Below are positions 19,311-30,223 of a stretch of DNA of 64,000 bases, in pieces. A program made the position numbers and the translations under genes. The stretch spans positions 2,666,001 to 2,730,000 of the forward strand of contig NZ_CP130943.1 in assembly GCF_030656875.1 (NCBI RefSeq). Direction: 5' to 3'. The DNA comes from Prescottella sp. R16 (GTDB taxonomy: Bacteria > Actinomycetota > Actinomycetes > Mycobacteriales > Mycobacteriaceae). The notes beneath the pieces were generated by a model. That model was given only the letters and a program-made list of their open reading frames with translations, made no database searches and had not been told where the DNA came from. How positions within the stretch are numbered: the stretch's first letter is position 1; each line of letters starts with the position of its first letter.

Positions 19311-20165
19311 TCACTTTACTGTGGGCAACTCGGGACTCGACACATCGAACCTCTGGCCTGGCTGCGTCAGCAGTACCGAGACGACAGCCGACTTCCTCTC
19401 GGAACTGTCGGCGTTGCCCCACACCACGACGCGGCCGTCCCCCAGCGTAACCGAGACACTCGAAATCGTCGGTGCCACAACCTCGGACACCTGGACCCGA
19501 ATGGACTCCGGCAACGACGTCAGCACCGCGAGCGCGGCCCGCGTCGCATGATCGTCCCGACCCGGGGTCGGCGTGACGAGCCTCGGCACCCCGAACGGCG
19601 GCGGCTCGATCGCATAGTCGACCCCGTCCGCGTCCAGCAGATGCGGGCCCTCCGGCGAATCGAAGAACACCACCGGCACCCGCTCTGTGACCGTGAGCCG
19701 GATCGTCGACGGATACTGTCGCTGCACCCGGGCCTCGGCGACCCGGGGAATCCCCGCGACCCGCCGCGCCGCCGCAGCCGTGTCCACCCGCAGCAGCGGC
19801 GTCCCCTCCGCGACACCGAGAACCCCGAGCGCCTCCTCCTCGGTGACCACCCCGTCACCCGAGTAGACGATCGACCGGACCGACATCAGCGGACTGAACC
19901 ACAACACCGCGACCCCGACGACGAGAACCGTCCCGATCGCAGCCCCGATCAGGAACACCTTGCGGCGCAACGCACTCGCACGTTCCCGGTCCGCCGTGGC
20001 CCGGCGGCCGGGCCGGCCCGCCGGATCCGGCGCCGCCGTCTCCCCCACATCCACCGCCGCATCCGGGCCCGGCCGCTCGCTCGACCGGGCCCGCGGACGG
20101 GCCCGACGGTCCCGCCGGGCATCCGGACGGCCCCGACGGGACCGGTCACGACCGTCGACGGTCAT
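19311..20165 (-). CDS. ftsQ: Division protein FtsQ
   Basis: Bitopic divisome protein, 284 residues. A highly basic cytoplasmic tail (Arg/Pro/Gly-rich, about 1-68) precedes one transmembrane helix (about 70-92), then a POTRA domain (beginning V-R-S-I-V-Y-S-G) and the beta domain that binds FtsB/FtsL partners. ATG 20165 overlaps the murC stop, as in most dcw clusters. The large basic tail is typical of Mycobacteriales. Confidence 0.95.
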   Translation of the reverse strand: MTVDGRDRSRRGRPDARRDRRARPRARSSERPGPDAAVDVGETAAPDPAGRPGRRATADRERASALRRKVFLIGAAIGTVLVVGVAVLWFSPLMSVRSIVYSGDGVVTEEEALGVLGVAEGTPLLRVDTAAAARRVAGIPRVAEARVQRQYPSTIRLTVTERVPVVFFDSPEGPHLLDADGVDYAIEPPPFGVPRLVTPTPGRDDHATRAALAVLTSLPESIRVQVSEVVAPTISSVSVTLGDGRVVVWGNADSSERKSAVVSVLLTQPGQRFDVSSPELPTVK

Positions 20166-21655
20166 CGCGACTCCGGACCCGATTCCGCCGGACGCCGCCC
20201 GTGCCCCGACTGCGCCCGCAACGCGTCGAGAATCGGCCCGCCGAGCATCGTCACGTCACCGGCACCCATCGTGATCACGACGTCCCCCGCCTCCGCGAGA
20301 CCCGCCACCTGCCGCGGCAGCTGCGACCGATCCGGCTGATAGTGAACGGGTTTCGACACCGACTGCGCCACCAGGGCACCACTGACCCCCGGGATCGGTT
20401 CCTCCCGGGCGCCGTACACGTCGAGCACCACCACCTCGTCGGCGAGACTCAACGCCTCCCCGAACTCCCGCGCGAACGTCTCCGTACGCGAATACAGGTG
20501 CGGCTGGAACAGCACGATCACCCGGCCGCCACGCGGATCACCGGCCACCAGTTCGCGGGCGGCACCGAGCACCGCCCGCACCTCCGTCGGATGATGCGCG
20601 TAGTCGTCGAACACCCGCACGCCGCGTTCCCGCCCCGTCAGCTGGAATCGGCGGTGCACGCCACCGAACCCGGAGAGCCCCTCGAGCAGTTCCTCGACGG
20701 GCGCACCCGCATCGAGGGCGGCGAGCAGGGCGGCGAGCGCGTTGAGCGCCATGTGCCGTCCCGGAATGTTCAGGTGCAGTGCGCGGGTCCGCTCCTCCCC
20801 TGCGAGCCGGATGTGCGCCACCCCGCCGACGTCACGGGCCTCCCACGACACCAACTCCACCCCGACCGGGACCTCCGGCAACGACGCAGCGGCCGCCTCC
20901 GACGTCCCGTACCCGACCACCCGGACGTCCTGCCGAGAATCGAGAGTCCGGCGCGCCAACTCGAGAGCCCCCGGATCGTCGAGGCACGCCACCAGCAGGC
21001 CGCCCGCCCCGATCCGCGCGACGAAGTCGTCGAACACCTGGACGTACGCCTCGTCGGTGCCGAAGAAGTCGAGATGGTCGGCCTCGATGTTGGTGACCAC
21101 GACGATGTCCGGGTCGTACTGCAGCAGCGAGCCGTCGCTCTCGTCGGCCTCCGCGACGAACACCTCACCCGACCCGTGATGGGCGTTGGTACCGGCCTCG
21201 TTCAACGTGCCGCCGATCGCGAACGACGGGTCGAACCCGCAGTGCTGCAACGCCACCACGAGCATCGACGTCGTCGACGTCTTCCCGTGCGTGCCCGACA
21301 CCAGCAGCGTCCGATGCCCCTGCATGAGCGACGCCAGGACCGCCGGACGCAGGATCACCGGGATACCGCGGCGGCGCGCCTCGACGAGCTCCGGATTGTC
21401 CTTCGGGATCGCCGCGTGCGTCGTCACGACCGCCGTCGGACCACCCGGCACCAGATCGAGTGCACTCGCATCGTGCCCGATCCGGACCACTGCACCGCGG
21501 GCCCGCAATGCGAGCACTCCGCGGCTCTCCTTGGCGTCCGAACCGGACACCTGTCCCCCGCGGGCCAGCAGGATCCGCGCGATCCCGGACATGCCGGCAC
21601 CACCGATACCGACCATGTGCACCCGTTCCAGGTGCGCGGGCAACGACTCGCTCAT
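20162..21655 (-). CDS. murC: UDP-N-acetylmuramate--L-alanine ligase
   Basis: Adds L-Ala to UDP-MurNAc, first Mur ligase, cytoplasmic. 497 residues. N-terminal dinucleotide-like loop [12 protein letters not shown] loop [11 protein letters not shown] (about 116-126) and the downstream F-Q-P-H-L-Y-S-R-T motif of MurC are present. It overlaps both neighbours by 4 bases (murG stop upstream, ftsQ start downstream). Confidence 0.97.
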   Translation of the reverse strand: MSESLPAHLERVHMVGIGGAGMSGIARILLARGGQVSGSDAKESRGVLALRARGAVVRIGHDASALDLVPGGPTAVVTTHAAIPKDNPELVEARRRGIPVILRPAVLASLMQGHRTLLVSGTHGKTSTTSMLVVALQHCGFDPSFAIGGTLNEAGTNAHHGSGEVFVAEADESDGSLLQYDPDIVVVTNIEADHLDFFGTDEAYVQVFDDFVARIGAGGLLVACLDDPGALELARRTLDSRQDVRVVGYGTSEAAAASLPEVPVGVELVSWEARDVGGVAHIRLAGEERTRALHLNIPGRHMALNALAALLAALDAGAPVEELLEGLSGFGGVHRRFQLTGRERGVRVFDDYAHHPTEVRAVLGAARELVAGDPRGGRVIVLFQPHLYSRTETFAREFGEALSLADEVVVLDVYGAREEPIPGVSGALVAQSVSKPVHYQPDRSQLPRQVAGLAEAGDVVITMGAGDVTMLGGPILDALRAQSGHGRRPAESGPESR

Positions 21656-22797
21656 CGGTTTCCTCTCGCTTCGTCGACGACGATCCGGGCGACCGCGTCC
21701 GCCGCGCTGCGGTGGCCGGCCCCGGCCGCAGCCCGACCCATCTCACCCAGCCGTGCCGGGTCACCGAGCAGTGGGACGACGGTGTCCGCGACGTACTGCG
21801 GCGTCAGGTCGGCGTCCGCGACGAGCGCGCCGCCACCGGCAGCGACGACGGGCCGCGCATTGAGTTCCTGTTCACCGTTTCCGTGTGGCAACGGGACGTA
21901 GAACGCGGGCAGCCCCACCGCCGACACCTCGGCGACCGTCATCGCCCCGGACCGGCAGATCACGGCGTCCGCCGCCGAATACGCCAGATCCATCCGGGAC
22001 AGGTACGGCACCGCGACGTACGGCGCCGCAGCATCCGAGGTGACCTCCACCGAATTCTTGGGCCCGTACGCGTGCAGCACGGAAATCCCCGCCGCCGCCA
22101 GCGCCGGCGCCGCCCCGACGACCGCGTCGTTGAGGGAGCGGGCGCCCTGCGAACCACCGAACACCAGCAGCACCGGCCCCTCCGCAGGCAATCCGAAATG
22201 CGCGCGGGCCTGCGCCCGCAACGCTGCCCGGTCCAGCCCGGTGATCGACGCCCGCACCGGGATACCGACGATCTCCGCGTCGCTGCGACCCCGCGCCGCG
22301 ACCCCGGACCCGGCCACCGCGGCCAACACCCGCCGGGCCCGCCGGGCACCGATCTTGTTCGCGATACCGGCGCTCGCGTTCGCCTCGTGGACGACGATCG
22401 GGATCTTCCGCCGCCGCCCGAACAGGCCCGAGCCCGCCGCCAGATACGCCGGCAACGCCACATAGCCGCCGAACCCGACGATCACGTCCGCGTCCGTGCG
22501 GTCCAGGACCGCCCGCGTCGCAGCCACCGAACGCCGGACCCGGCCCGGCAACCGCAGCAGATCCAACGTCGGCTTCCGCGGCAGCGGCACCGGTGGAATC
22601 AGCTCCAGCGGATACCCCCGCTCGGGCACCAACGTCGTCTCGAGACCGCGTTCGGTCCCCAGCGCGGTCACCGTCGCCGCCGGGTCGAGGGCGCGGATCG
22701 CGTCCGCGACGGCCAACGCCGGCTCAATGTGACCGGCGGTTCCACCGCCCGCCACCACCACGGACAGTCCCGCCTTCTCACGGTTGTCGCCGTTCAC
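21652..22797 (-). CDS. murG: Undecaprenyl-PP-MurNAc-pentapeptide GlcNAc transferase
   Basis: GT28 enzyme at the cytoplasmic membrane face that converts lipid I to lipid II. 381 residues with the glycine-rich loop [15 protein letters not shown] near the N terminus, the G-G-S-Q-G-A loop in the second Rossmann domain, and the C-terminal H-G-N-G-E-Q element. The GTG 22797 start overlaps the ftsW stop (GTGA). Confidence 0.97.
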   Translation of the reverse strand: MNGDNREKAGLSVVVAGGGTAGHIEPALAVADAIRALDPAATVTALGTERGLETTLVPERGYPLELIPPVPLPRKPTLDLLRLPGRVRRSVAATRAVLDRTDADVIVGFGGYVALPAYLAAGSGLFGRRRKIPIVVHEANASAGIANKIGARRARRVLAAVAGSGVAARGRSDAEIVGIPVRASITGLDRAALRAQARAHFGLPAEGPVLLVFGGSQGARSLNDAVVGAAPALAAAGISVLHAYGPKNSVEVTSDAAAPYVAVPYLSRMDLAYSAADAVICRSGAMTVAEVSAVGLPAFYVPLPHGNGEQELNARPVVAAGGGALVADADLTPQYVADTVVPLLGDPARLGEMGRAAAGAGHRSAADAVARIVVDEARGNR

Positions 22798-24278
22798 CTA
22801 CGCATTCCTCGCTCTCCAGAACGGGCGCTCCGTGGTGGAGTGGCCCGTCCCCGTTCCGAACCCGGGACCCGTCCCCTGTGTCCTCGTGGTTCCTGCTGTC
22901 CCCGCTGTGTTTGCCTGACCGGTGTCCGGGCCGGTGCCGACGTCCGCGCCGGGGTCCGTGCCCGGGTCCCCTGCGAGAGTTGCGCCCGCTGCGGCGCCGC
23001 CGCGATCCGTTGCTGCGCCCGGGCCCGCTGCCGAGGCGCCCCGAGCCGCGGCGGCACGTACGCCACCGGCTTCGGCAGCCGCAGCAGCCGCGACACCCGG
23101 CCGTCCTGACCACTGCCCAGCGCCGCGACCGCCTCCGGTTCGTGCCGGGCCGCGTTCGCCACCAGACCGAACATCAGCAGCGTCGTGGCCGTCGACGTGC
23201 CACCGGCCGACACCAGCGGCAGCTGCAGACCGGTGACCGGCAGCACCCCGACGACGTACCCGATGTTGATGAACGCCTGACCGGTGATCCACGCGGTCGC
23301 CGTGGCGGTGAGCAGCTGCAGGAACGGATCCGACGACCGCCGCGCGATCCGCAGCCCCGTGTACACGAACAGCCCGAACAGGCCGATCACCGCGGCCGCA
23401 CCGATGAAGCCGAGCTCCTCGCCGATGATCGCGAAGATGAAATCGTTGTGCGCGTTGGGCAGGTAGCTCCATTTGGCGCGGCTCTGCCCGAGTCCCTCGC
23501 CGAAGAAGCTGCCGTCGGCGAGCGCGAACTTGGCCTGCCGGGCCTGGTATCCGATGCCCTGCGGGTCCGCCGCCGGATCGAAGAACGCCTGTACCCGCGC
23601 CGACCGGTACCCGGCCGTCAACGCGAGTGTCACGGCCGCCAGCGCGCCCGCACCCAACGTGAAGAGGAAAATCTTGAACGGCAGGCCCGCGAACCACAGC
23701 AGGGCCAGCAGGATGATGCCGAGCGAGATCGTCGTTCCGAGGTCCGGCTGCAGCACGATCAGCACGAACACGATCATCGCCGCCGGCACCAGCGGGATCA
23801 GCATCTCCTTGAGCGACTGACGATCCCGACGCCGGGTCGCGAGCAGATGCGCGCCCCACACCGCGAAAGCGATCTTCGCCAGCTCCGACGGCTGCAGCGA
23901 GATCGGGCCGATCACGAACCAGCCGCGGGTGCCCTGCGACAGGGTGCCGATGCCCGGGACGAGGACCAGCACCAGCATCACGACCGTGGCCCCGAACGCC
24001 CACAGCGACCACTTCCGCATCAGCCGGACCGGGATGAGCAACGCCACATAGAAGATCACGAACCCGAGCGTCGCGAAGATCAGCTGCGAGACGAACTTGC
24101 CGTACGCCGACCCGTCCGCCGCAACCGACTCCACACTCGACGACGACAGCACCATGACCAGACCGAGCACCGTGAGCAGGAACGCGATCGTGACGACGAG
24201 ATGGAACGACGTCAACGGCCGCGCCAACCACGTACCGATCCGGGTGCGCGGCCCGCTGTCGGCCTTCTCGGGTCTCAT
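22794..24278 (-). CDS. ftsW: Septal peptidoglycan glycosyltransferase FtsW (SEDS)
   Basis: Polytopic SEDS polymerase working with FtsI. 494 residues: about ten membrane helices from residue 25 to 400 and a roughly 100-residue C-terminal cytoplasmic tail very rich in Arg, Pro, Gln and Thr. The family signature E-E-L-G-F-I-G is present, as is the [16 protein letters not shown] region. ATG 24278 overlaps the murD stop; a longer open frame upstream is only a shadow of murD. In mycobacteria the FtsW tail contacts FtsZ and PbpB, so the long basic tail here is plausible. Confidence 0.96.
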   Translation of the reverse strand: MRPEKADSGPRTRIGTWLARPLTSFHLVVTIAFLLTVLGLVMVLSSSSVESVAADGSAYGKFVSQLIFATLGFVIFYVALLIPVRLMRKWSLWAFGATVVMLVLVLVPGIGTLSQGTRGWFVIGPISLQPSELAKIAFAVWGAHLLATRRRDRQSLKEMLIPLVPAAMIVFVLIVLQPDLGTTISLGIILLALLWFAGLPFKIFLFTLGAGALAAVTLALTAGYRSARVQAFFDPAADPQGIGYQARQAKFALADGSFFGEGLGQSRAKWSYLPNAHNDFIFAIIGEELGFIGAAAVIGLFGLFVYTGLRIARRSSDPFLQLLTATATAWITGQAFINIGYVVGVLPVTGLQLPLVSAGGTSTATTLLMFGLVANAARHEPEAVAALGSGQDGRVSRLLRLPKPVAYVPPRLGAPRQRARAQQRIAAAPQRAQLSQGTRARTPARTSAPARTPVRQTQRGQQEPRGHRGRVPGSERGRATPPRSARSGERGMRR

Positions 24279-25804
24279 CGACGGGATCCGAACTCCCCAC
24301 TCGTGATCTGCTCCGCGGCGACGCCGCGCGCGGCGGCAGCGAAACTGCGGCCACGGTGACCGTACGAATCGAACATGTCCAGGGACGCCGCCGCCGGCGC
24401 CAGCAGCACCGTGTCTCCGGGCGCGGCCATCGCCGCCGCCACCCGCACCGCCTCCGCCATCACCTCGTCGGCACCGGCGCCGACCAGATCCAGCCGAGTG
24501 GAGTCCGGGTTGTGCACGCCCATGCCTGCATCGTCTCCCGACCGGACGTGTACGACCGGGACCTCGGGCGCGTGTCGCGCCAGCGCGTCCGCGATCGCCG
24601 GGGCATCCCGTCCGATGAGCACCGCACCGGCGAGCCGGTCCGCGACCTCCGCGATCAGCTCGTCGACCCGGGCGCCCTTGAGCAGGCCGCCGGCGAGCCA
24701 CACCACCGACTCCTGCGCGACGATCGACGACCGTGCCGCGTGCGGGTTGGTGGCCTTCGAGTCGTCGACGAACCGCACGCCCGCCGTCTCGCACACCAGT
24801 TGCGCCCGGTGCGGGCCCACCCGGTGCGCCCGCAGACCGGCCCCGACCACGTCCGCGGGGATCCCGGCGGACCGGGCCAGCGCGGCCGCGGCGAGCGCGT
24901 CGCACACCCCGGCCGGGCCCGGCGGACTGACCTCGACGGCCGGCAGCAGCGGGGCCGCAGCAGCATTTTCGGTGAACGCGCGATCGACCAGCACACCGTC
25001 GGCGACACCGAGCTCACCGGCGGCCGGTGCACCCAGCCGGAACCCGACGGTCCGGCCGTCCCGGGGACGATCGGCGAGCGATGCCGCGGCCGCGTCGTCC
25101 AGTCCCACGACCGCGACGTCACCGTCCAGCGCGTGCGCCTTCGCGTCCACATAGCCGGGCATGCCGCCGTGCCAGTCCAGATGGTCCTCGGCGATGTTGA
25201 GGACGACCCCCGCCGCCGGACGCACCGACGGCGCCCAGTGCAACTGGAACGACGACAATTCGACCGCGAGGACGTCCGCGCGCGGCGACTCGGCCCGCAA
25301 CGCGTCCATGACGGGTAGGCCGATGTTGCCGCACGCCGCCGACCCGATCCCCGCAGTCTCGAGGATCGACTGCAGCATCGACGTCGTCGTGGTCTTGCCG
25401 TTGGTCCCGGTCACCACCAGCCACTGTCGCGGCGGACCGTACAGGCGGGCCCGGTCGACCCGCCACGAGAACTCGACGTCCCCCCACACCGGCACACCGG
25501 CGCCGGACGCGAGAGTCACCAGCGGGGCGTCCGGCCGGAAACCGGGGCTGACGACGACGAGCGCGAAGCCCGCCACCCGGGCCGGGTCCGCGACGACGTC
25601 GTCGATCGGCACCGTCGCCGCACCGAGCTCGGCGCACGCGGCGAGCGCGGCCGCATCGGTGTCGGCGACCGTCACCCGCGCGCCGAGGTCGTGCAGCGGC
25701 CCGATCACCGCCCGGCCCGAGATACCGGCCCCGGCGACCAGCACGTCACAGCCGTGCAGGCCGTCCAGACCGGCCTGCACGAGGTAGCGCTCGCCTGGCT
25801 GCAT
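24275..25804 (-). CDS. murD: UDP-N-acetylmuramoylalanine--D-glutamate ligase
   Basis: Second Mur ligase, adds D-Glu. 509 residues, slightly long. ATP loop [12 protein letters not shown] (about 130-141), substrate-binding AGAGISG at the N terminus, and the C-terminal D-S-K-A-T-N-x-H-A motif are visible. Three bases separate its ATG from the mraY stop, the only non-overlapping junction between murF and murC. Confidence 0.97.
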   Translation of the reverse strand: MQPGERYLVQAGLDGLHGCDVLVAGAGISGRAVIGPLHDLGARVTVADTDAAALAACAELGAATVPIDDVVADPARVAGFALVVVSPGFRPDAPLVTLASGAGVPVWGDVEFSWRVDRARLYGPPRQWLVVTGTNGKTTTTSMLQSILETAGIGSAACGNIGLPVMDALRAESPRADVLAVELSSFQLHWAPSVRPAAGVVLNIAEDHLDWHGGMPGYVDAKAHALDGDVAVVGLDDAAAASLADRPRDGRTVGFRLGAPAAGELGVADGVLVDRAFTENAAAAPLLPAVEVSPPGPAGVCDALAAAALARSAGIPADVVGAGLRAHRVGPHRAQLVCETAGVRFVDDSKATNPHAARSSIVAQESVVWLAGGLLKGARVDELIAEVADRLAGAVLIGRDAPAIADALARHAPEVPVVHVRSGDDAGMGVHNPDSTRLDLVGAGADEVMAEAVRVAAAMAAPGDTVLLAPAAASLDMFDSYGHRGRSFAAAARGVAAEQITSGEFGSRR

Positions 25805-25807
25805 GCG

Positions 25808-26902
25808 TCAGTCCCCGATCGCCGCGAGGTACTCGCTGTAGAACAGGGCCAGGCCGATGGCCGACGCGATCGCCGCCAGCAGCCAGAACCGGATGATCAC
25901 CTGGGTCTCCTGCCAGCCACCGAGCTCGAAGTGGTGGTGGAACGGCGCCATCCGGAACACCCGCCGGCGGCTGGAGCGGAACACCGCCACCTGGATGACC
26001 ACCGACGCGGCCTCCGCGACGAACAGCGCACCGATGACGACCATCAGCAGTTCGGTGCGGGTCGTGATGGACAGACCGGCGAGCATGCCGCCGAGCGCGA
26101 GCGACCCGGTGTCGCCCATGAAGATCTTCGCGGGGGCGGCGTTCCACCACAGGAAGCCGATGCACGCCGCGGCGCCGGCCGCGCACAGCAGCGCCAGATC
26201 CAGCGGATCACGCACGTCGTAGCAACCCTTGGCCGGTCCGATGCTGCCCGGGCCGGTGCTGCACGCGTTGCGGTACTGCCAGAACGTGATGATCACGTAC
26301 GCGCCGAGGACCAGGCTCATCGAACCGGCGGCCAGGCCGTCGAGACCGTCGGTGAGGTTCACGGCGTTCGACCACGCACTGACCAGCAGATACACGAAGA
26401 AGACGAACACGACCGAGCCCATGGACACGGTCGCGATGTCCCGCACGTACGACAGGTGCACGCTGCCCGGGGTCAGGCCGTTCCCGCCGCGGAACTGCAA
26501 CGCCAGGATCGCGAACACGACCGCGGCCACCAACTGGCCGACGAGCTTCGCGGTCTTGTTCAGACCCAGGTTGCGCTGCTTGCGGATCTTGATGAAGTCG
26601 TCGAGGAAGCCGACACCACCGAGCGCGGTCGTCAGACCGAGCACCAGCAGACCCGACGCCGACGGCCCCTCCGCGTCGTAGCCGATGCCGATGAGGTGCG
26701 AGCCGAAGTAGCCGGCCCAGATGCCGGCGAGGATCGCGACACCGCCCATCGTGGGGGTGCCCCGCTTGGCCTGGTGACTCGCCGGGCCCTCGACGCGGAT
26801 CTCCTGACCGAACCCCTGCCGGGAGAAGATCTTGATGAGGACCGGGGTGAGCAGGATGGAGACCGCGAGCGCGATGCCCGCGGCGAACAGGATCTGCCTC
26901 AC
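25808..26902 (-). CDS. mraY: Phospho-N-acetylmuramoyl-pentapeptide transferase
   Basis: Integral membrane enzyme making lipid I from UDP-MurNAc-pentapeptide and undecaprenyl phosphate. 364 residues, ten helices. Diagnostic motifs: K-R-G-T-P-T-M-G-G in the first third, [24 protein letters not shown] and the HHHFE cluster near the C terminus, with all catalytic Asp residues kept. GTG 26902 overlaps the murF stop (GTGA). Confidence 0.97.
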   Translation of the reverse strand: MRQILFAAGIALAVSILLTPVLIKIFSRQGFGQEIRVEGPASHQAKRGTPTMGGVAILAGIWAGYFGSHLIGIGYDAEGPSASGLLVLGLTTALGGVGFLDDFIKIRKQRNLGLNKTAKLVGQLVAAVVFAILALQFRGGNGLTPGSVHLSYVRDIATVSMGSVVFVFFVYLLVSAWSNAVNLTDGLDGLAAGSMSLVLGAYVIITFWQYRNACSTGPGSIGPAKGCYDVRDPLDLALLCAAGAAACIGFLWWNAAPAKIFMGDTGSLALGGMLAGLSITTRTELLMVVIGALFVAEAASVVIQVAVFRSSRRRVFRMAPFHHHFELGGWQETQVIIRFWLLAAIASAIGLALFYSEYLAAIGD

Positions 26903-28422
26903 TGCACGGCCCCCTCACCCGTCGACACCGAATCGGCGACCGGTGCCGCGAGGACCGCATCCGCGACCTCCCACAGACCGACGGACTGCGACGCCTTCAC
27001 CAACACCAGATCTCCCGCCCGCAGTTCCTGTTCGAGGAAGGCGATCGCGGCGGCCGTGTCGGGCACGTGCACCGCCTCGTCACCCCACGACCCTTCCATG
27101 ATCGCGCCCTGGTACATCGCCCGGACCGGACGTCCCGGACCGACGATGACCATCTTGGTCACGTCGAGGCGGACCGCGAACCTACCGATCGCATCGTGCT
27201 CGACCACCGCATCGTCCCCGAGTTCGGCCATCTCCCCGAGCACCGCCCACGTCCGGCGCGGCGCCCCGGCGGCGGACCGGGCCATCGTCACCAGCGCCTT
27301 GATCGCGGCCCGCATCGAATCCGGGTTGGCGTTGTACGAATCGTTGACGACGGTGACACCGTCGGCCCGGTCCCGCACGTCCATGCGCCGGCCGGACACC
27401 GCCCGCGCGCCGCCCAGCGCGGCCGCGATCTGGTCGAGGCTCGCACCGCATTCGAGGGCGACGGCCGCCGCGGCGAGCGCGTTGCCCACGTGGTGCTCGC
27501 CGTGCACGGCGAGCGTGACCGGGACGGCACCGGCCGCGCATTCGAGCGTGAAGCTCGCACGGGCCTGCTCGTCGAGGTGCACGTCGGTGGCCCGGACGTC
27601 GGCGTTGCTGGAGAGCCCGACCAGCACGACGCGGGCCTTGGTGCGCGACGCCATCGCCGCGACCAGCGGATCGTCCGCGTTGAGGATCGCGACACCGCCG
27701 TCGGCGGCCGACGGCAGCGACGCCGGCAGCTCACCCTTCGTCTCCGCGATGGCCTCCCGGGAACCGAACTCGCCGAGGTGCGCGGTACCGACGTTGAGCA
27801 CGACACCGATCCTCGGCGGCGCCGACTTCGCGAGAGCCGCGATGTGCCCGCGTCCGCGCGCGGACATCTCCAGTACCAGGAAACGGGTGTCGCCGTCCGC
27901 GCGCAGCGCCGTCCACGGATGCCCGAGCTCGTTGTTGAACGATCCGGGGGGTGCGACGACGGCACCGAGCGGCGCCAGCACCGCGGCCAACAGGTCCTTC
28001 GTCGACGTCTTGCCCGACGACCCCGTCACACCGACCACCGTGAGCCCCGACTCCGCGGTGAGCCGGTCGACACTCGCCCGGGCCAGCCGCGCGAGCGCCT
28101 CGAGCACCGCGGCACCCGAGCCGTCCCGGTCGTGCTCGAGGGCCAGTGCACCACTGCCCGACGCACCCAGCGGTTCGACGACGATCGCCGGCACCCCGAC
28201 GGGCCGCGCCGCGAGCACCGCGGCCGCACCCGACGCGACCGCACCGGCCGCGTGGTCGTGCCCGTCGGTGTGGGCACCCGGCAGCGCCAGGAACAGTCCG
28301 CCCGGAGTCACCGTGCGGGAATCGAACTCCACCGTTCCCGTGACGGTGGCCGACGGGTCGTCGACATCGTGAAGCGTCCCGCCGACCGCCTGAGCGATCT
28401 GGGCGAGCGTCATCGGGATCAT
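26899..28422 (-). CDS. murF: UDP-MurNAc-tripeptide--D-Ala-D-Ala ligase
   Basis: Adds the D-Ala-D-Ala dipeptide to complete the pentapeptide. 507 residues; ATP loop [15 protein letters not shown] (about 112-126), then H-L-x-x-F-G-S and N-D-x-Y-N-A-N-P motifs of MurF. Start ATG 28422 overlaps the murE stop. Confidence 0.97.
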   Translation of the reverse strand: MIPMTLAQIAQAVGGTLHDVDDPSATVTGTVEFDSRTVTPGGLFLALPGAHTDGHDHAAGAVASGAAAVLAARPVGVPAIVVEPLGASGSGALALEHDRDGSGAAVLEALARLARASVDRLTAESGLTVVGVTGSSGKTSTKDLLAAVLAPLGAVVAPPGSFNNELGHPWTALRADGDTRFLVLEMSARGRGHIAALAKSAPPRIGVVLNVGTAHLGEFGSREAIAETKGELPASLPSAADGGVAILNADDPLVAAMASRTKARVVLVGLSSNADVRATDVHLDEQARASFTLECAAGAVPVTLAVHGEHHVGNALAAAAVALECGASLDQIAAALGGARAVSGRRMDVRDRADGVTVVNDSYNANPDSMRAAIKALVTMARSAAGAPRRTWAVLGEMAELGDDAVVEHDAIGRFAVRLDVTKMVIVGPGRPVRAMYQGAIMEGSWGDEAVHVPDTAAAIAFLEQELRAGDLVLVKASQSVGLWEVADAVLAAPVADSVSTGEGAVQ

Positions 28423-30077
28423 GCGTTTCCTCCGTGTGCGGGGCCGTCTCCGGAGACGATCCGATCGATCGCCTCTCCCAGAACCTCGCGGTCGTCGAAT
28501 GGGTACTTCACCCCGTGGATCTCCTGGCCGGTCTCGTGCCCCTTGCCGGCGACCAGCACGACGTCACCGGGTCGCGCCCAGCCGGCAGCGGCGGCGATCG
28601 CGTCCGCCCGGTCCCCGATCTCCCGCACCTCACCGCGTTCGGCGGCCGGGACGGCCAACGCTCCCGCGGTGACGGCGGCCCGGATCGTCGCCGGATCCTC
28701 GGTGCGCGGATTGTCGTCGGTGACCACCAGCAGGTCGGCACCCCGGGCGCCGGCCTCCCCCATGAGGGCACGCTTGCCGGTGTCCCGGTCCCCGCCGGCC
28801 CCGACGACGACCGCGATCCGGCCGCAACTGTCGGCCACCTGGCCGCGCAGGGTCGCGATCACGGCCTCGAGTGCGGCCGGTTTGTGCGCGTAGTCGACGA
28901 CGGCCAGGAAGTCCTGCCCCCGTTCGACGCGCTGCACGCGGCCCGGTACGTCGACACCGGCGATCCCGGTCAGGGCCGCGTCGACGTCCGCACCGGCCGC
29001 AGCGCACACCGCGACCGCGAGGGACGCGTTCGCCACGTTGTAGTGGCCGGGCAGGCGCACCGACACCTCGCGGGTGACACCGTCGGGGCCGGTGAGTGGG
29101 AACGTCTGCGTGCCCGAGAGAGCCGACACGCTTCCGCCCGCACGCCAGTCCGCGACCGGAGTCCCGGTACCGACCGTGACGACGGAGCCGGGATCCGCCG
29201 GATACGCCGAACGGGCGACGTCCGCCATCCGCCGCCCCCACTCGTCGTCGACGCAGATCACCGCACGCTCCGCGCGTACCGTCGAGTCGGCCGCGAACAG
29301 CCGGGCCTTCGCCGCGAAGTAGTCGTCGAAGTCCTTGTGGAAATCCAGGTGGTCCTGCGACAGGTTCGTGAACGCCCCGAGCGCGAACCGCACCCCGTCC
29401 ACGCGGCCCAGCGACAGGGCGTGACTCGACACCTCCATCACGACGGTGTCGATGCCGCGCTCGAGCATCGCTGCGAACAGGGCGTGCAGTTGCGGTGCCT
29501 CCGGCGTGGTGAGCGCGCTCGGCACCCGGTCCCCGGCGACACGCGTCTCGATCGTGCCGACCAGACCGATGCTGCGGCCGGCCGCCGCCAGACCCGCCTC
29601 GATCAGATACGACGTCGTCGTCTTCCCGGACGTGCCGGTGATCCCGACGACCTGCATCCGCTGCGACGGATGCCCGTACACGGTGGCCGACGTCGCACCG
29701 AGCACCCCGCGCGGATCCGGATGTACCAGCACCGGAAGCGGATTCGCGAGAGCCCCCGCCTGCTCCCGGATCACGGCGAGCCCGGCGTCGTCGGTGAGGA
29801 CCGCGACTGCGCCCGCAGCGACCGCGTCGACCGCGAACCGGGCACCGTGCGTGTGCGCGCCCGGCAGCGCCGCGAACAGGTCGCCGGGGCGGACGGACTG
29901 CGCCCGCAGTTCGATACCGGTCACCGACCTCGGCGCCGGCGAATCGGGGCCCACCTCGTCGAGCCGGGCCCCGATCGTCTCGGCGAGGACCGCGAGATCC
30001 GTCGAAGGCGGATTCGCCGGGCGCAGACCGCCGCTCGGCGCCCTGTCCGGCGTGGCAGGCTGCGGACTCGGAAGCAC
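28419..30077 (-). CDS. murE: UDP-MurNAc-L-Ala-D-Glu--meso-DAP ligase
   Basis: Third Mur ligase. 552 residues; ATP loop GTSGKTTTSYL in the first half and the specificity motif D-N-P-R near the C terminus, which selects meso-diaminopimelate rather than lysine, in line with a mycolate-containing cell wall. GTG 30077 with AAGGA about 11-12 bases upstream; 146 bases separate it from ftsI, the largest gap inside the core cluster, with no obvious terminator. Confidence 0.97.
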   Translation of the reverse strand: MLPSPQPATPDRAPSGGLRPANPPSTDLAVLAETIGARLDEVGPDSPAPRSVTGIELRAQSVRPGDLFAALPGAHTHGARFAVDAVAAGAVAVLTDDAGLAVIREQAGALANPLPVLVHPDPRGVLGATSATVYGHPSQRMQVVGITGTSGKTTTSYLIEAGLAAAGRSIGLVGTIETRVAGDRVPSALTTPEAPQLHALFAAMLERGIDTVVMEVSSHALSLGRVDGVRFALGAFTNLSQDHLDFHKDFDDYFAAKARLFAADSTVRAERAVICVDDEWGRRMADVARSAYPADPGSVVTVGTGTPVADWRAGGSVSALSGTQTFPLTGPDGVTREVSVRLPGHYNVANASLAVAVCAAAGADVDAALTGIAGVDVPGRVQRVERGQDFLAVVDYAHKPAALEAVIATLRGQVADSCGRIAVVVGAGGDRDTGKRALMGEAGARGADLLVVTDDNPRTEDPATIRAAVTAGALAVPAAERGEVREIGDRADAIAAAAGWARPGDVVLVAGKGHETGQEIHGVKYPFDDREVLGEAIDRIVSGDGPAHGGNA

Positions 30078-30223
30078 GGGCAGCGGGTCCTTTCGGTTCG
30101 GCGGAAACTCTCGGGTCGGGCACTTACAGATCGACGTGTCAGATTACCGGCGGCAACGCCTGCGACACGAGTCACCACGTCGGACGCGCGCAGCGGGGTG
30201 TCCGGCGTCACTTCCCGCGCTGG